Shown here: piece by piece, positions 14,808 to 23,696 of the stretch | Numbering within the stretch: position 1 is the stretch's first letter | Layout of the letters: each line of letters starts with the position of its first letter | Assembly (NCBI RefSeq): GCF_003946045.1 | Contig: NZ_RHNW01000021.1 | Span: 1-37,892 of the forward strand | From: Levilactobacillus mulengensis | GTDB lineage: Bacteria > Bacillota > Bacilli > Lactobacillales > Lactobacillaceae | Reading direction: 5' to 3' | DNA length: 37,892 nucleotides | Position numbers and translations under genes: made by a program | Notes under the pieces: model-generated | What the model was told of the DNA's origin: nothing | The model's input: the letters and a program-made list of their open reading frames with translations, nothing else | Databases searched by the model: none

Positions 14808-16823
14808 ATGAGTTTTGGCGATAAGGTCATAGATTTGTTCATGCCAACCAAAAACGAAAGTCAGCAAAATAGTGAACCAGCGGTTAATAAACAAAAACCG
14901 GAGGTTGAAGACTTTACCAAGCTGATTGATCGCGATAGCTTGCATTCACTATTTCCATTTAGCTGGGAACAGTACCCCACCTACGTCCAGTCGGGCGAGA
15001 ATTTTATTCGGGTGTTAGCGATTGCCGACTATCCTAAGCGGGTGTATGGCAACTGGTTATCGGAGTTAAAGCGCAAAAAAGGCGTTATCGATATTGTGCA
15101 ATATATCGACAGCGCCAGTAACAATTCAATGATTACCTATTACAAGAAGACGATTCAAAATAAGGAAGCGCAGAAGCTCAATACGTTCGACCCGTATAAA
15201 AAGAAGATTCTGCAAAACTACATTGATTCGGCCAACATGCAACTAGATAAATACCTTGATAATTCTACCACATTTGTCTACCAACATATGCTGGTTTATC
15301 TGCGGGCCAACAGTTTAGCAGAACTAGACGACTTAACCGAAAACGTTAAGAATACGTTGATTAAGCTACAGATGAAACCGCTAGTACCCGTTAAAGCAAC
15401 CTTTCAAGCATTTTGGTCAACCATGCCAATTAACGAGAACCTCATGGGGGATTACACGTACAAAGAAAGTAATACCGAAGTTGCCAGCAGCATGTTTCCC
15501 TTTGACGACGCGGAAATTTTGGACTTGAAGCCTAGAAGCGATATTGAAGGGGTTAACAAAGATACCAACAGCTTAATTGCCGTGGATATGCTGGATCGCA
15601 ATAAGACGCTTAATCAAAATCAAGTGATTATTGGGACCTCGGGAGTCGGCAAGACCACCTATATGATCCAAAAAATCCTACGCTACGCCATTCAAGATTA
15701 TCAGCTTTACATTATTGATCCAGAAAATGAATATACCAAGATTGTTGAAGCCCTGGGTGGGGCAGTCTTGCACCTAACCTCGAATGCTAAGTACAAAATT
15801 AATCCGCTCCAAATCTTTTCCGAAGAAATCCTCAGCGCTGATGAGGCGGTCACGAACCTTGATTTACTAGTCAAAGATAAAATTCAGCGATTAAAGGGGT
15901 TCTTTGAAGTCCTCAAAACCGGGATTACCCAAGTTGAACTGGCAATCCTTGATGATGTCGTTAAACAGGCTTACGTCAACAGTGGCGTTTTGAAATACAG
16001 CCGCTTGAAAGAAATTAAAGACGATCAGTGGCCGACCTTATCCAATGTTTATGACGAGTTGGAAAAATTGGCTGATAAGGACGCTGACAAATTCAGTCGG
16101 GTTAAAGACTTCTACTATATTTTAGGCAGTTATACCCATGGCTCTAACAGCCTATTTGACGGCCACACCAACGTTAACTTAAAGGGGAAGATCATTTCCT
16201 TTGATTTAAAACCCCTGCAAAGTGAACAGGAAGTCCAATCAGCGGCCTATCTGAATACTTTTCAGTATCTATGGGACGAAATCACTAAAGATCGGCATAG
16301 CCGCAAAAAACTGTTTGTTGATGAATTTCACTTTTTGACCTTACACAAAGCGGCCGCAACCTTTTTCCACCAAGCATACAAGCGGTTTAGAAAGTACAAT
16401 GCCGGAGCCATTGCCGGAACGCAGCAAATTCAAGACGTGATCGAAGGCACAACGGATACTGGGCAGAATATTGGGGAAGCCATTATTGGGAACTCTTATA
16501 CCAAGGTGTTCTTTGGCCTTGATGGTAAAGGTGTCGATGATGTCATTACTAAGTTAAGAATGACGTTCTCGGATAAAGAAAAGAAGCTACTGGAACGTCG
16601 TAGACAAGGCGAAGCCTTGATGATCTATGGTAGCCAACGCGCCTTTATGAAAGTCGAGTTGACCGAAGAAGAACTACGACTAATTGACCCAGAAGCTTAC
16701 CAAGAAAAATATAACCGTGAGACCGCCAACCAACCGGATTATCAAAAGCGCGTGGTGTTGACGCCAAGTGAAATTGACGCTTTGACCACCACCGAGGAGG
16801 AAGGAGGGGCTTTAAATGAGTAA
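14808..16823 (+). CDS. trsE: TrsE: VirB4-type conjugation ATPase
   Basis: A 671-residue ATPase that powers the transfer channel from the cytoplasmic side. Walker A GTSGVGKTT is at residues 276-284 and Walker B LFVDEFH at about 502-508, followed by the motif GAIAGTQQIQD typical of VirB4. Size agrees with staphylococcal TrsE. AGGAGG stands seven bases before the ATG. The last eight bases overlap the next start (ATGAGTAA). Confidence 0.93.
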   Translation: MSFGDKVIDLFMPTKNESQQNSEPAVNKQKPEVEDFTKLIDRDSLHSLFPFSWEQYPTYVQSGENFIRVLAIADYPKRVYGNWLSELKRKKGVIDIVQYIDSASNNSMITYYKKTIQNKEAQKLNTFDPYKKKILQNYIDSANMQLDKYLDNSTTFVYQHMLVYLRANSLAELDDLTENVKNTLIKLQMKPLVPVKATFQAFWSTMPINENLMGDYTYKESNTEVASSMFPFDDAEILDLKPRSDIEGVNKDTNSLIAVDMLDRNKTLNQNQVIIGTSGVGKTTYMIQKILRYAIQDYQLYIIDPENEYTKIVEALGGAVLHLTSNAKYKINPLQIFSEEILSADEAVTNLDLLVKDKIQRLKGFFEVLKTGITQVELAILDDVVKQAYVNSGVLKYSRLKEIKDDQWPTLSNVYDELEKLADKDADKFSRVKDFYYILGSYTHGSNSLFDGHTNVNLKGKIISFDLKPLQSEQEVQSAAYLNTFQYLWDEITKDRHSRKKLFVDEFHFLTLHKAAATFFHQAYKRFRKYNAGAIAGTQQIQDVIEGTTDTGQNIGEAIIGNSYTKVFFGLDGKGVDDVITKLRMTFSDKEKKLLERRRQGEALMIYGSQRAFMKVELTEEELRLIDPEAYQEKYNRETANQPDYQKRVVLTPSEIDALTTTEEEGGALNE

Positions 16824-18234
16824 ATCAAATCAGTTATTGAATATCGAGGTTGGGACGTTCAGGCGGCAAGGAAACAAGTTAATCCTTGAACTCAATCACA
16901 ATCAGTTTCGATATGACCAGTTGAGTGAGCTAAACGAATTAAAGCAAGCTGATGCCAATTTCTTGCAGTTGGTTAACGTGGTTGAGCAAGATCAGAAGGT
17001 CGTTTTAACTTATACTTTGCCGGATAAGGTCAGATCGTTAAAGGAATTACCACATGAAAATAAGGCAATCCGGTCAGCGATTGCCAAGGAAATTATGGCG
17101 CAAAATGTGGTTAACGATAGTCAGTATCACATTGCGTTGAACCCAGCCAACCTATGGTATTACCCAATGCAACATGTTTGGTACGCCTACCGGGCCAATG
17201 AACTCATGCCTTATGATGATAAACATAGCAATTTAGCCAAATACAAAGCACTGATTCTGTTTTGCTTGACGGGGACGCCCTATGAACGGCTACTAAGCAA
17301 TCCTAAAGAAGCCCTAGCTAAACACCCTGATGACTATTTACAACAAGTAGCTAAAGCTACGTCGTTAAATGAGTTAACGGAGGTGGTTAACGGCATTGAG
17401 GACTTTGTGAGTTATCACGAATGGCAGGAAGTTGAAACGGCCCAGCAGAAAACCAAACAACGTTTATGGTTGAGCGTGGCCGGAGTGGCGATTGTGGCCG
17501 TTTTGGCCGTCGGCTTAGTCCATAAAAGTGACGAAAGAAAGTATCAAAGCTTAGCTAACCAGAACCAAGCCCAGGTCACACGATTAAAATATAGCGGTCA
17601 AATTCAAACCGCTTTAAATGATCAGAAGTGGTCGGAAGCGCAAAAAGATATGCAACGGGCCGGCTATCCTTCAACTAAGCAAGTCAGTGCCTTTTTAAAG
17701 CATGGCCAGTACCAGCAAGCTTTAAAGGTTGACCCAAGTCAGTTGAACAAGGTTGTTAATGCGGCTTATGCCAACAAAGATAGCGGGCAGGTTGCCAAGT
17801 GGGAATTGCCAACTAAGGCGACAAGCAAGCAAAAAGACCAATTGGCGCTGGAAAAAGCCATCGTTAACTACGACACCAATACGCTCAATAACCAATTATC
17901 CTTTACGACGAACGGTGATGTTTTATTGAGAATGGGGCAAGCTTTCCTCGCCCATAACGATACGCAAGACGCCCAGACCGTCCAAACCAAATTAGCCGGC
18001 GTGAACAGTCCTAAAGCTAAGTATTTAAAAGCCCTGTTAAGTCTCAACTCTGCTAAGAACGAAGTTAGCGACGCCCAAAAGAAGTTAGATGACGCCAACA
18101 AGATTGATGGCAGTAAAGATAAGGACAAAGACAAGAAGGTGGATTCGGCTAAGTCGGACTTAAAGAACGCGCAGAGTGACCAATCAGCAGCGCAAGATAA
18201 AGTTGATAAGGCAAAGCAAAAAGTAGGTGCTTAA
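16816..18234 (+). CDS. TrsF-like protein with EssB/YukC-like domain
   Basis: A 472-residue protein. Residues 1-210 look like the pseudokinase-like cytoplasmic domain of EssB/YukC from type VII secretion: a beta-rich start, then NLWYYPMQHVWYAYR and YKALILFCLTGTPYERLLS. One membrane helix follows (about 217-237, WLSVAGVAIVAVLAVGLV), then a large outer domain of tetratricopeptide-like helices (QKWSEAQKDMQRAGYP, FLAHNDTQDAQTVQ) and a charged, repetitive tail (SKDKDKDKK). It probably links the inner ATPase complex with the outside. It sits in the TrsF position of the staphylococcal systems. Confidence 0.75.
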   Translation: MSKSNQLLNIEVGTFRRQGNKLILELNHNQFRYDQLSELNELKQADANFLQLVNVVEQDQKVVLTYTLPDKVRSLKELPHENKAIRSAIAKEIMAQNVVNDSQYHIALNPANLWYYPMQHVWYAYRANELMPYDDKHSNLAKYKALILFCLTGTPYERLLSNPKEALAKHPDDYLQQVAKATSLNELTEVVNGIEDFVSYHEWQEVETAQQKTKQRLWLSVAGVAIVAVLAVGLVHKSDERKYQSLANQNQAQVTRLKYSGQIQTALNDQKWSEAQKDMQRAGYPSTKQVSAFLKHGQYQQALKVDPSQLNKVVNAAYANKDSGQVAKWELPTKATSKQKDQLALEKAIVNYDTNTLNNQLSFTTNGDVLLRMGQAFLAHNDTQDAQTVQTKLAGVNSPKAKYLKALLSLNSAKNEVSDAQKKLDDANKIDGSKDKDKDKKVDSAKSDLKNAQSDQSAAQDKVDKAKQKVGA

Positions 18235-18235
18235 C

Positions 18236-19390
18236 ATGGGACTAGCCTATGAATTTCAAAAGAAAAAAGTCAAATTCATATTATATGGTATCGTAGGCTT
18301 TTTCATAGCAATTATATTGATAATTGCAGGATTAACAGGAGATTTAGAAGAAAATTGTGGAGATGATACCACATCAAGCCAAGTTACCAATTTAGACAAT
18401 AAAGGTATGGAAGAAAATGCCAAAAATATCTATGCGCACTGGAAACAGAAGTATGGCGCCACCCCACAAGCGGCGGCTGGTATCTTGGGGGTCTTACAAC
18501 TGGAAAGCCGCCTTGATCCCAATTCGGTTAATTCAAGTTCCGGTGCCACGGGCTTAGCCCAGTGGTTAGGTGGTCGAAAAGATAAGCTGGAAGATTTAGC
18601 TCATAAAGAAAATAAACCAGCGACTAATCTCGGTGTGCAGTTGGACTATCTCGATCAAGAATTGAACAGTAGTTACTATGCGTCAAATAAGCAGATTTTT
18701 AAGTACACGGACGTGCATAAAGCGACGAAAACCTGGTTAATGGATTACGAGGGTATGAGTAAGAACCCGGAACAATGGTATTTAAGCCAAAGATACGGAT
18801 ATGCCGATCACTGGTATTCCGTGTTCGGGGCGAGTGATCCAGTGGCCGGAAACACCTTAGACAATGCGAGTTCCGGAGATCTGACCGAACTAGGTTGTGA
18901 TAGTGACCCAAGCTATTCCGGCGGTAGTATCGTCAAAAATGCGGAAAGTATGAAAGGCGATTTCTACTATGTTCAAACCCACCCTAGCCCCGATTTAGGT
19001 AGCGATTTAAAGAATCCTAACAAAACCGGTGGAACCGATTGTTCAGGCTTTGTCTGGTTAGCGCTTAATAAAGCTGGTTACAAGGTACCGGCCAACATGG
19101 GCTGGTTTACCGGCACGATGGCAAGTGACGCCAAAGGCAGTCATCAATATCTGAAACAGATCAGTGAAAATGACGCCAAAGCCGGCGATATTGTGATTGT
19201 TAATCAAGGTGCCGGGGCCGGGAACAATGGGCACACCGCAATCTTGTTAGACAAGTGGCAAGGCAAAGCCACCAAAATCATTGAGCAAGGTGGTGTCGGC
19301 GACAAGGTTAACGAAAGCACATTTGGCACCGCGTTTTATAGCTTATTGAACGGTAGCGATGTGACGTTAGCCCGGCCAATCAAGAAGTAA
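18236..19390 (+). CDS. TrsG-like two-domain cell wall hydrolase
   Basis: A 384-residue membrane-anchored enzyme (VirB1-like) that would open the peptidoglycan for the channel. One N-terminal helix (about residues 11-32) anchors it outside. A phage-tail-lysozyme-like domain follows (about 60-200; glutamate in GVLQLESRLDP, then GATGLAQWLGGR), and then an NlpC/P60 peptidase domain with Cys269 (GTDCSGFVW) and His333 (NNGHTAIL). The start ATG 18236 directly follows the stop of the previous gene. The N-terminal 150 bases are richer in A/T than the rest, a possible seam. Confidence 0.88.
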   Translation: MGLAYEFQKKKVKFILYGIVGFFIAIILIIAGLTGDLEENCGDDTTSSQVTNLDNKGMEENAKNIYAHWKQKYGATPQAAAGILGVLQLESRLDPNSVNSSSGATGLAQWLGGRKDKLEDLAHKENKPATNLGVQLDYLDQELNSSYYASNKQIFKYTDVHKATKTWLMDYEGMSKNPEQWYLSQRYGYADHWYSVFGASDPVAGNTLDNASSGDLTELGCDSDPSYSGGSIVKNAESMKGDFYYVQTHPSPDLGSDLKNPNKTGGTDCSGFVWLALNKAGYKVPANMGWFTGTMASDAKGSHQYLKQISENDAKAGDIVIVNQGAGAGNNGHTAILLDKWQGKATKIIEQGGVGDKVNESTFGTAFYSLLNGSDVTLARPIKK

Positions 19391-19403
19391 GGAGGACGAG
19401 TAA

Positions 19404-20021
19404 ATGAAGCGTAGCGTGGTTTTAAGTGTTGTGATTGGTAGCTTGATCTTAGTTATGTCATTAGGGGCGAATGCCTATCAGCATAGCCAAATTAAGCAGG
19501 CACAACAACAGATCAGTCGCTTACAACAACAGAAGCGACAAGTTAGCCGGCAATTAACCAAAACTAATCAACAAAAGCAGTTATTGAGCACCCAAATTGA
19601 CAGTTATAAGACCTACCAAAATAATAAAGACAAAAGTCAGGCTGAACTTAGCTTTAATTCGGTGGTCACCAGGTTCTTTAAGGTCATGAATAACTTCAAG
19701 CCCAAGACCTACGGTCAGCGTAAAGATGGCGTTAAAGACTTGATTTCCGACAAATTGTACCAGCAATACTTTTCAAATAAAGGCACGTATGGTGATAGCA
19801 ATAGTGTTTCAGCTAAGTTAAATCAACTGAACCTGTATACGCAAAGCAAGCAGGGGCAAAATATGAAAGGCTTGGCCGTTGTCAGTTACGAAAGTAAGAG
19901 TGGCGACAACGACTGGCAAAAGGCAACGGTGCTTTATCAAGTGACTTTCGATACCACCACGAATCGAATCACTAATGTACAAAATCTTGGAAACAGTTTT
20001 AAAGCAAGTGACCTTGATTAA
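19404..20021 (+). CDS. TrsH-like membrane-anchored transfer protein
   Basis: A 205-residue protein with an N-terminal membrane helix (VVLSVVIGSLILVMSLGANA), a coiled coil rich in Q (QQQISRLQQQKRQVSRQL) and a folded outer domain (about 80-205; YQVTFDTTTNRITNVQNLG) that could be an NTF2/VirB8-like fold. VirB8-like proteins nucleate the channel. AGGAGG stands before the ATG. Its end overlaps the thioredoxin gene. Confidence 0.65.
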   Translation: MKRSVVLSVVIGSLILVMSLGANAYQHSQIKQAQQQISRLQQQKRQVSRQLTKTNQQKQLLSTQIDSYKTYQNNKDKSQAELSFNSVVTRFFKVMNNFKPKTYGQRKDGVKDLISDKLYQQYFSNKGTYGDSNSVSAKLNQLNLYTQSKQGQNMKGLAVVSYESKSGDNDWQKATVLYQVTFDTTTNRITNVQNLGNSFKASDLD

Positions 20022-20376
20022 AAAAGTAAGCAAAGTCCTAGCGGTGATCGTGGTGGTTTTAGCCGTTGGCGGGTTTGCCAGTCATCAATACGTCAATCAC
20101 GTGGAAAAACAGCGGCCAGTTGTGACGCTGGCTAAGCACCCTGAAAAAGTGTTGTTCTTCTATCGCGATGATTGCCCGGATTGTCAGTCTATTTTCCATC
20201 AAATTTATTGGCACAACGCAATCAGTCACAACATCGTCTTGATTAACATGAATCAACCGCAGAATCGGCATTACATTCAAAAATATCAATTAACGTCAGT
20301 ACCAACCTTGATCCATGGTGAGCAACGGTACACCGGCACCAACCAACAAAGAATTAAACAGATAGTGGGTGATTAG
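19975..20376 (+). CDS. Membrane-anchored thioredoxin-like protein
   Basis: About 133 residues: a membrane helix (VLAVIVVVLAVGGFASHQY) and an outer thioredoxin domain with the active-site pair CPDC (RDDCPDCQSIF) and the cis-proline loop VPTLI. It may reduce or form disulphides in surface-exposed channel parts. The start is uncertain: ATG 19975 lies inside the preceding gene without a ribosome site, and GTG 20008 or TTG 20014 are alternatives. Thioredoxin-like genes are frequent in Gram-positive transfer operons. Confidence 0.8.
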   Translation: MYKILETVLKQVTLIKKVSKVLAVIVVVLAVGGFASHQYVNHVEKQRPVVTLAKHPEKVLFFYRDDCPDCQSIFHQIYWHNAISHNIVLINMNQPQNRHYIQKYQLTSVPTLIHGEQRYTGTNQQRIKQIVGD

Positions 20377-20847
20377 ATGAAAGACAAATTATTAAACAGC
20401 GTTAAAGCCAGTTGGCCGTATTTACTAACACTAATCATTGGCTTGTATTTAGCGGAGATTTTAGCTGGATCCGTCATGGCCTTGTCGCGCTATAAACTAA
20501 CTTTTGCGGATCATATGCCAACGGTGTTAAAACAATTAGCTTTACACCCCTGGCATTATTACAACTTGTATTTGGGCCAAAAGAACCCAGTATTAATTAT
20601 TGTCAGTGTTGCTGTGGTACTGTACACCGTCTATTTTGCCTTGAAACGAAATAGCAAACATAAAGCGTGGGAAACTGCGGACACTGAAACCCACGGGAGT
20701 GCGACCTGGGGTGATCTAAAAGAGTTGAGTGACCATTACTTTAGTATCAATGCCAAAGACCTCACCACAGCATTTAACAAGAGTACCAAGGCCGAAATTC
20801 TCAAATCATTAGTGGATCGAGAAAAGTCAGCGAAGGGAGGATATTAA
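20377..20847 (+). CDS. Membrane part of a split VirD4-type coupling protein (TrsJ-like)
   Basis: A 156-residue protein with two membrane helices (about residues 14-36 and 69-87) and a cytoplasmic end containing ETHGSATWGDLKEL, the short motif that in VirD4/TraG proteins joins the membrane anchor to the ATPase. The ATPase follows as a separate gene one base after the stop. Together they replace a single coupling protein of about 660 residues. The ATG directly follows the thioredoxin stop (TAGATG), so translation is probably coupled. Confidence 0.75.
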   Translation: MKDKLLNSVKASWPYLLTLIIGLYLAEILAGSVMALSRYKLTFADHMPTVLKQLALHPWHYYNLYLGQKNPVLIIVSVAVVLYTVYFALKRNSKHKAWETADTETHGSATWGDLKELSDHYFSINAKDLTTAFNKSTKAEILKSLVDREKSAKGGY

Positions 20848-20848
20848 C

Positions 20849-22378
20849 ATGAATGGCACCATTTTAGGGATCGTGGATAAACAGATTGTTTACCAGAATA
20901 ACAGTACCAAGCCGAATCGAAATATCTTCGTGGTTGGGGGCCCAGGATCGTATAAGACCCAGTCAGTCGTCATTACCAACCTGTTTAATGAAACGGAGAA
21001 CAGCATTGTCGTAACTGATCCGAAAGGTGAATTATACGAAAAAACAGCCGGTATTAAGTTAGCCCAGGGTTATCAAGTGCATGTCGTCAACTTTGCCAAC
21101 ATGGCGCATAGTGATCGCTACAATCCTTTTGATTATATTCAACGGGATATTCAAGCTGAAACCGTGGCAACAAAGATCGTCCAGAGTGAAAATGCCGAAG
21201 GTAAAAAAGACGTGTGGTTCAGTACCCAACGTCAGTTGCTGAAAGCCTTAATCTTATTTGTAATGAACCACAGAGAGCCAAAAGAACGCAACTTAGCAGG
21301 AGTTACCAACATTTTACAAAAGTTTGATGTTGAACCAGACAAAGATGAAACTGATAGCCCCCTAGATTCACTTTTCTTAGACTTAACCATGACTGATCCA
21401 GCTAGACGAGCTTATGAACTAGGTTTCAAAAAAGCCAAAGGAGAGATGAAAGCCAGTATCATTGAAAGCTTGTTAGCAACCGTCAGCAAGTTTGTTGACG
21501 CCGAAGTTGCCGACTTTACAGGATTTTCAGATTTCGATTTAAAAGAGATTGGCAACGACAAAGTTGTGCTGTACGTGATTATCCCCGTCATGGATAACAC
21601 TTATGAAAGCTTCATCAATCTGTTTTTCTCACAATTATTTGATGAATTATACAAATTAGCGGCTGATAATCACGCTAAATTGCCCCACCAAGTGGACTTT
21701 ATCCTTGATGAATTTGTCAATTTAGGAAAGTTTCCTAAGTACGAAGAGTTCCTAGCGACGTGTCGGGGATATGGTATTGGTGTGACGACTATTTGTCAGA
21801 CGTTAACCCAGCTACAAGCCTTGTATGGCAAGGATAAGGCCGAGAGTATCTTAGGTAATCATGCGGTTAAAATTTGCTTGAATGCCGCTAATGATGTGAC
21901 TGCGAAATACTTTAGCGATCTGTTAGGCAAATCAACGGTGAAAGTTGAAACCGGTAGTGAGAGTACCAGTCACAGCAAGGAAGAAAGCCACAGCAAGAGC
22001 GATAGTTACAGCTATACGAGCCGTTCGCTCATGACACCCGATGAAATTATGCGTATGCCCGAAGATCAGAGCTTATTAATTTTTAGTAATGCGCGACCAG
22101 TCAAAGCGACAAAAGCGTTCCAATTTAAACTATTTCCAGGAGCCGATCATTTGGTTAACTTGTCACAGAACGATTATCAAGGCCAACCAGAAGCCAGTCA
22201 AGAAACCAACTTTAAGAATAAAGTAGAAAAATGGAAAGCGGAGTTAGCAAAAGCCAAAGCTACAAGAGCAAAGAATGATGTAAAACCCGAAGAAGAAGAA
22301 GATATGCAAGACGAATTAGACCAGGCAACGAAACAACAAAAAAGCGTTCAAAACGAAAACGAAGATGTGGACTTTTAG
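20849..22378 (+). CDS. trsK: TrsK: VirD4/TraG-type coupling ATPase
   Basis: A 509-residue ATPase that brings the relaxase-DNA complex to the channel. Walker A GGPGSYKT at residues 30-37 and Walker B FILDEFVNLGKFP around 284-295, followed by the family motif RGYGIGVTTICQTLTQLQ. There is no membrane helix; the anchor is the preceding gene. A serine-rich linker (ESTSHSKEESHSKSDSYSY) interrupts the last third. AAGGGAGG is placed well before the ATG. Confidence 0.93.
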   Translation: MNGTILGIVDKQIVYQNNSTKPNRNIFVVGGPGSYKTQSVVITNLFNETENSIVVTDPKGELYEKTAGIKLAQGYQVHVVNFANMAHSDRYNPFDYIQRDIQAETVATKIVQSENAEGKKDVWFSTQRQLLKALILFVMNHREPKERNLAGVTNILQKFDVEPDKDETDSPLDSLFLDLTMTDPARRAYELGFKKAKGEMKASIIESLLATVSKFVDAEVADFTGFSDFDLKEIGNDKVVLYVIIPVMDNTYESFINLFFSQLFDELYKLAADNHAKLPHQVDFILDEFVNLGKFPKYEEFLATCRGYGIGVTTICQTLTQLQALYGKDKAESILGNHAVKICLNAANDVTAKYFSDLLGKSTVKVETGSESTSHSKEESHSKSDSYSYTSRSLMTPDEIMRMPEDQSLLIFSNARPVKATKAFQFKLFPGADHLVNLSQNDYQGQPEASQETNFKNKVEKWKAELAKAKATRAKNDVKPEEEEDMQDELDQATKQQKSVQNENEDVDF

Positions 22379-22390
22379 GAGGCTATATTG

Positions 22391-22798
22391 ATGAGTAATA
22401 AGAAAATCACAATTGCTAGTATTGTTCTATTAGCAGTCCTACTAGGTATTGCTTTTATATTTGGACATAAAACCACCGCAGAAAAGTTACAAGCACAAGA
22501 ATGGACTTTAACAAGCCAAGAAGAAAGCAATACCGTTAATTTTAAAAAAGATAACACCATGATTTTAGGGAAAGAACCAATGACCGAGAATTTTAAATAC
22601 TCAATCAAAAAGCAAGGTAATGTTGAATATTTGAAACTTACACACCACGAAGATTTAGGAAGTGACGGTAAATATTACTTCAAAATCAAAAAAACAGATA
22701 GTGGCTACTCATTGATTTTGGATCAAGGTAAAACTAATCAACCAGCTAAAAATGCAATGTATGGTATGACAGATAAAAACAACTTAGTCTCAAAGTAA
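22391..22798 (+). CDS. Small exported or anchored protein in the transfer operon
   Basis: A 135-residue protein with one N-terminal hydrophobic helix (IASIVLLAVLLGIAFIFG) and a beta-rich outer part (LTSQEESNTVNFKKDNTMIL ... KIKKTDSGYSLILDQG). It lacks a lipobox cysteine. The fold resembles small extracellular lipocalin- or YehR-like domains only in outline; no family claimed. AGGAGG fits ATG 22391; TTG 22388 is less likely. It and the next gene are richer in A/T than the rest of the operon. Placed after the coupling protein, it could be an entry-exclusion or surface protein, but this is a guess. Confidence 0.6.
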   Translation: MSNKKITIASIVLLAVLLGIAFIFGHKTTAEKLQAQEWTLTSQEESNTVNFKKDNTMILGKEPMTENFKYSIKKQGNVEYLKLTHHEDLGSDGKYYFKIKKTDSGYSLILDQGKTNQPAKNAMYGMTDKNNLVSK

Positions 22799-22810
22799 GG
22801 AGGAAAGCGT

Positions 22811-23680
22811 ATGTACTCACAAAATTTTGTTGTTGGGTCAATTATTGGAGATAAAATAAACGACTGGTTGAAAGATGTATTTAAATCAATCATGAACTTT
22901 GCTGTATCAGGTGTAAAAGCAATTTTAGACCAATTAAGTACATCTCTACCAATCATTGATACATGGTACGGTATATTTCTTGCTTTTGCGACATCAATGG
23001 TTGTCGTGGTTGTCCTAGCAAGAATTATCATTACACTTATTGGCGAGGCGGACGAAAGTACAGATGTAACGTGGGCGAACATTATTATAGACGCTGTTAG
23101 ATCCGCAATTGCAATTCCGGTCATGGTCTTTTTACAAGCATTTTTGCAAACAAGAATCATCTTACCACTTGCAAAAGGCATGTTTGATATGAGTGGTAAA
23201 TTTTCCGCAGACGCTGTTTATTCAACATCACAAGTCACGAAAAGCATTAAAATTACAGGATTTATGCAAATACTATTTCTAGCCTTTTTTGCAATCGTAA
23301 CCGTAGCATTTTTCCTTAAAATGTGTATCTACTTTGCAGATATGGCATTTTATAACTTATCAATCCCGATTGTTGCTATGTCGATTGCCAGTGAAAGTTT
23401 TGATTATAGCTCAACCTGGTGGAAAAAATTAGTCTATTACAATGTTTCCATGTTGTCCCAAGTGTTATCACTAACCTTATCAATTTGGTGTTTCACACAT
23501 ATTGGCTCAAAATGGAGCTTTGTTGCCTTTATGGGAACTATTGGTTTTGGCTGGTTAGTACTACACACACCACATGTAATTCAAGACTTTTGGGCTTCAA
23601 CAGGGATTACCAAAAGTGCTGGACGGTCAGTTATGCGTGGTATGGGTAATATTGGACGAAACATGCTTAGAGGACAGTAA
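22811..23680 (+). CDS. TrsL-like polytopic membrane protein (VirB6-like)
   Basis: A 289-residue protein with five to six hydrophobic segments (for example WYGIFLAFATSMVVVVVLA and ILFLAFFAIVTVAFFLKMC), an N-terminal amphipathic part and a basic C-terminus. It stands where staphylococcal systems have TrsL and probably forms the DNA-conducting part of the inner channel. AAGGAGG lies before the ATG. Confidence 0.75.
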   Translation: MYSQNFVVGSIIGDKINDWLKDVFKSIMNFAVSGVKAILDQLSTSLPIIDTWYGIFLAFATSMVVVVVLARIIITLIGEADESTDVTWANIIIDAVRSAIAIPVMVFLQAFLQTRIILPLAKGMFDMSGKFSADAVYSTSQVTKSIKITGFMQILFLAFFAIVTVAFFLKMCIYFADMAFYNLSIPIVAMSIASESFDYSSTWWKKLVYYNVSMLSQVLSLTLSIWCFTHIGSKWSFVAFMGTIGFGWLVLHTPHVIQDFWASTGITKSAGRSVMRGMGNIGRNMLRGQ

Positions 23681-23696
23681 AGGGGGAAACATTAAA

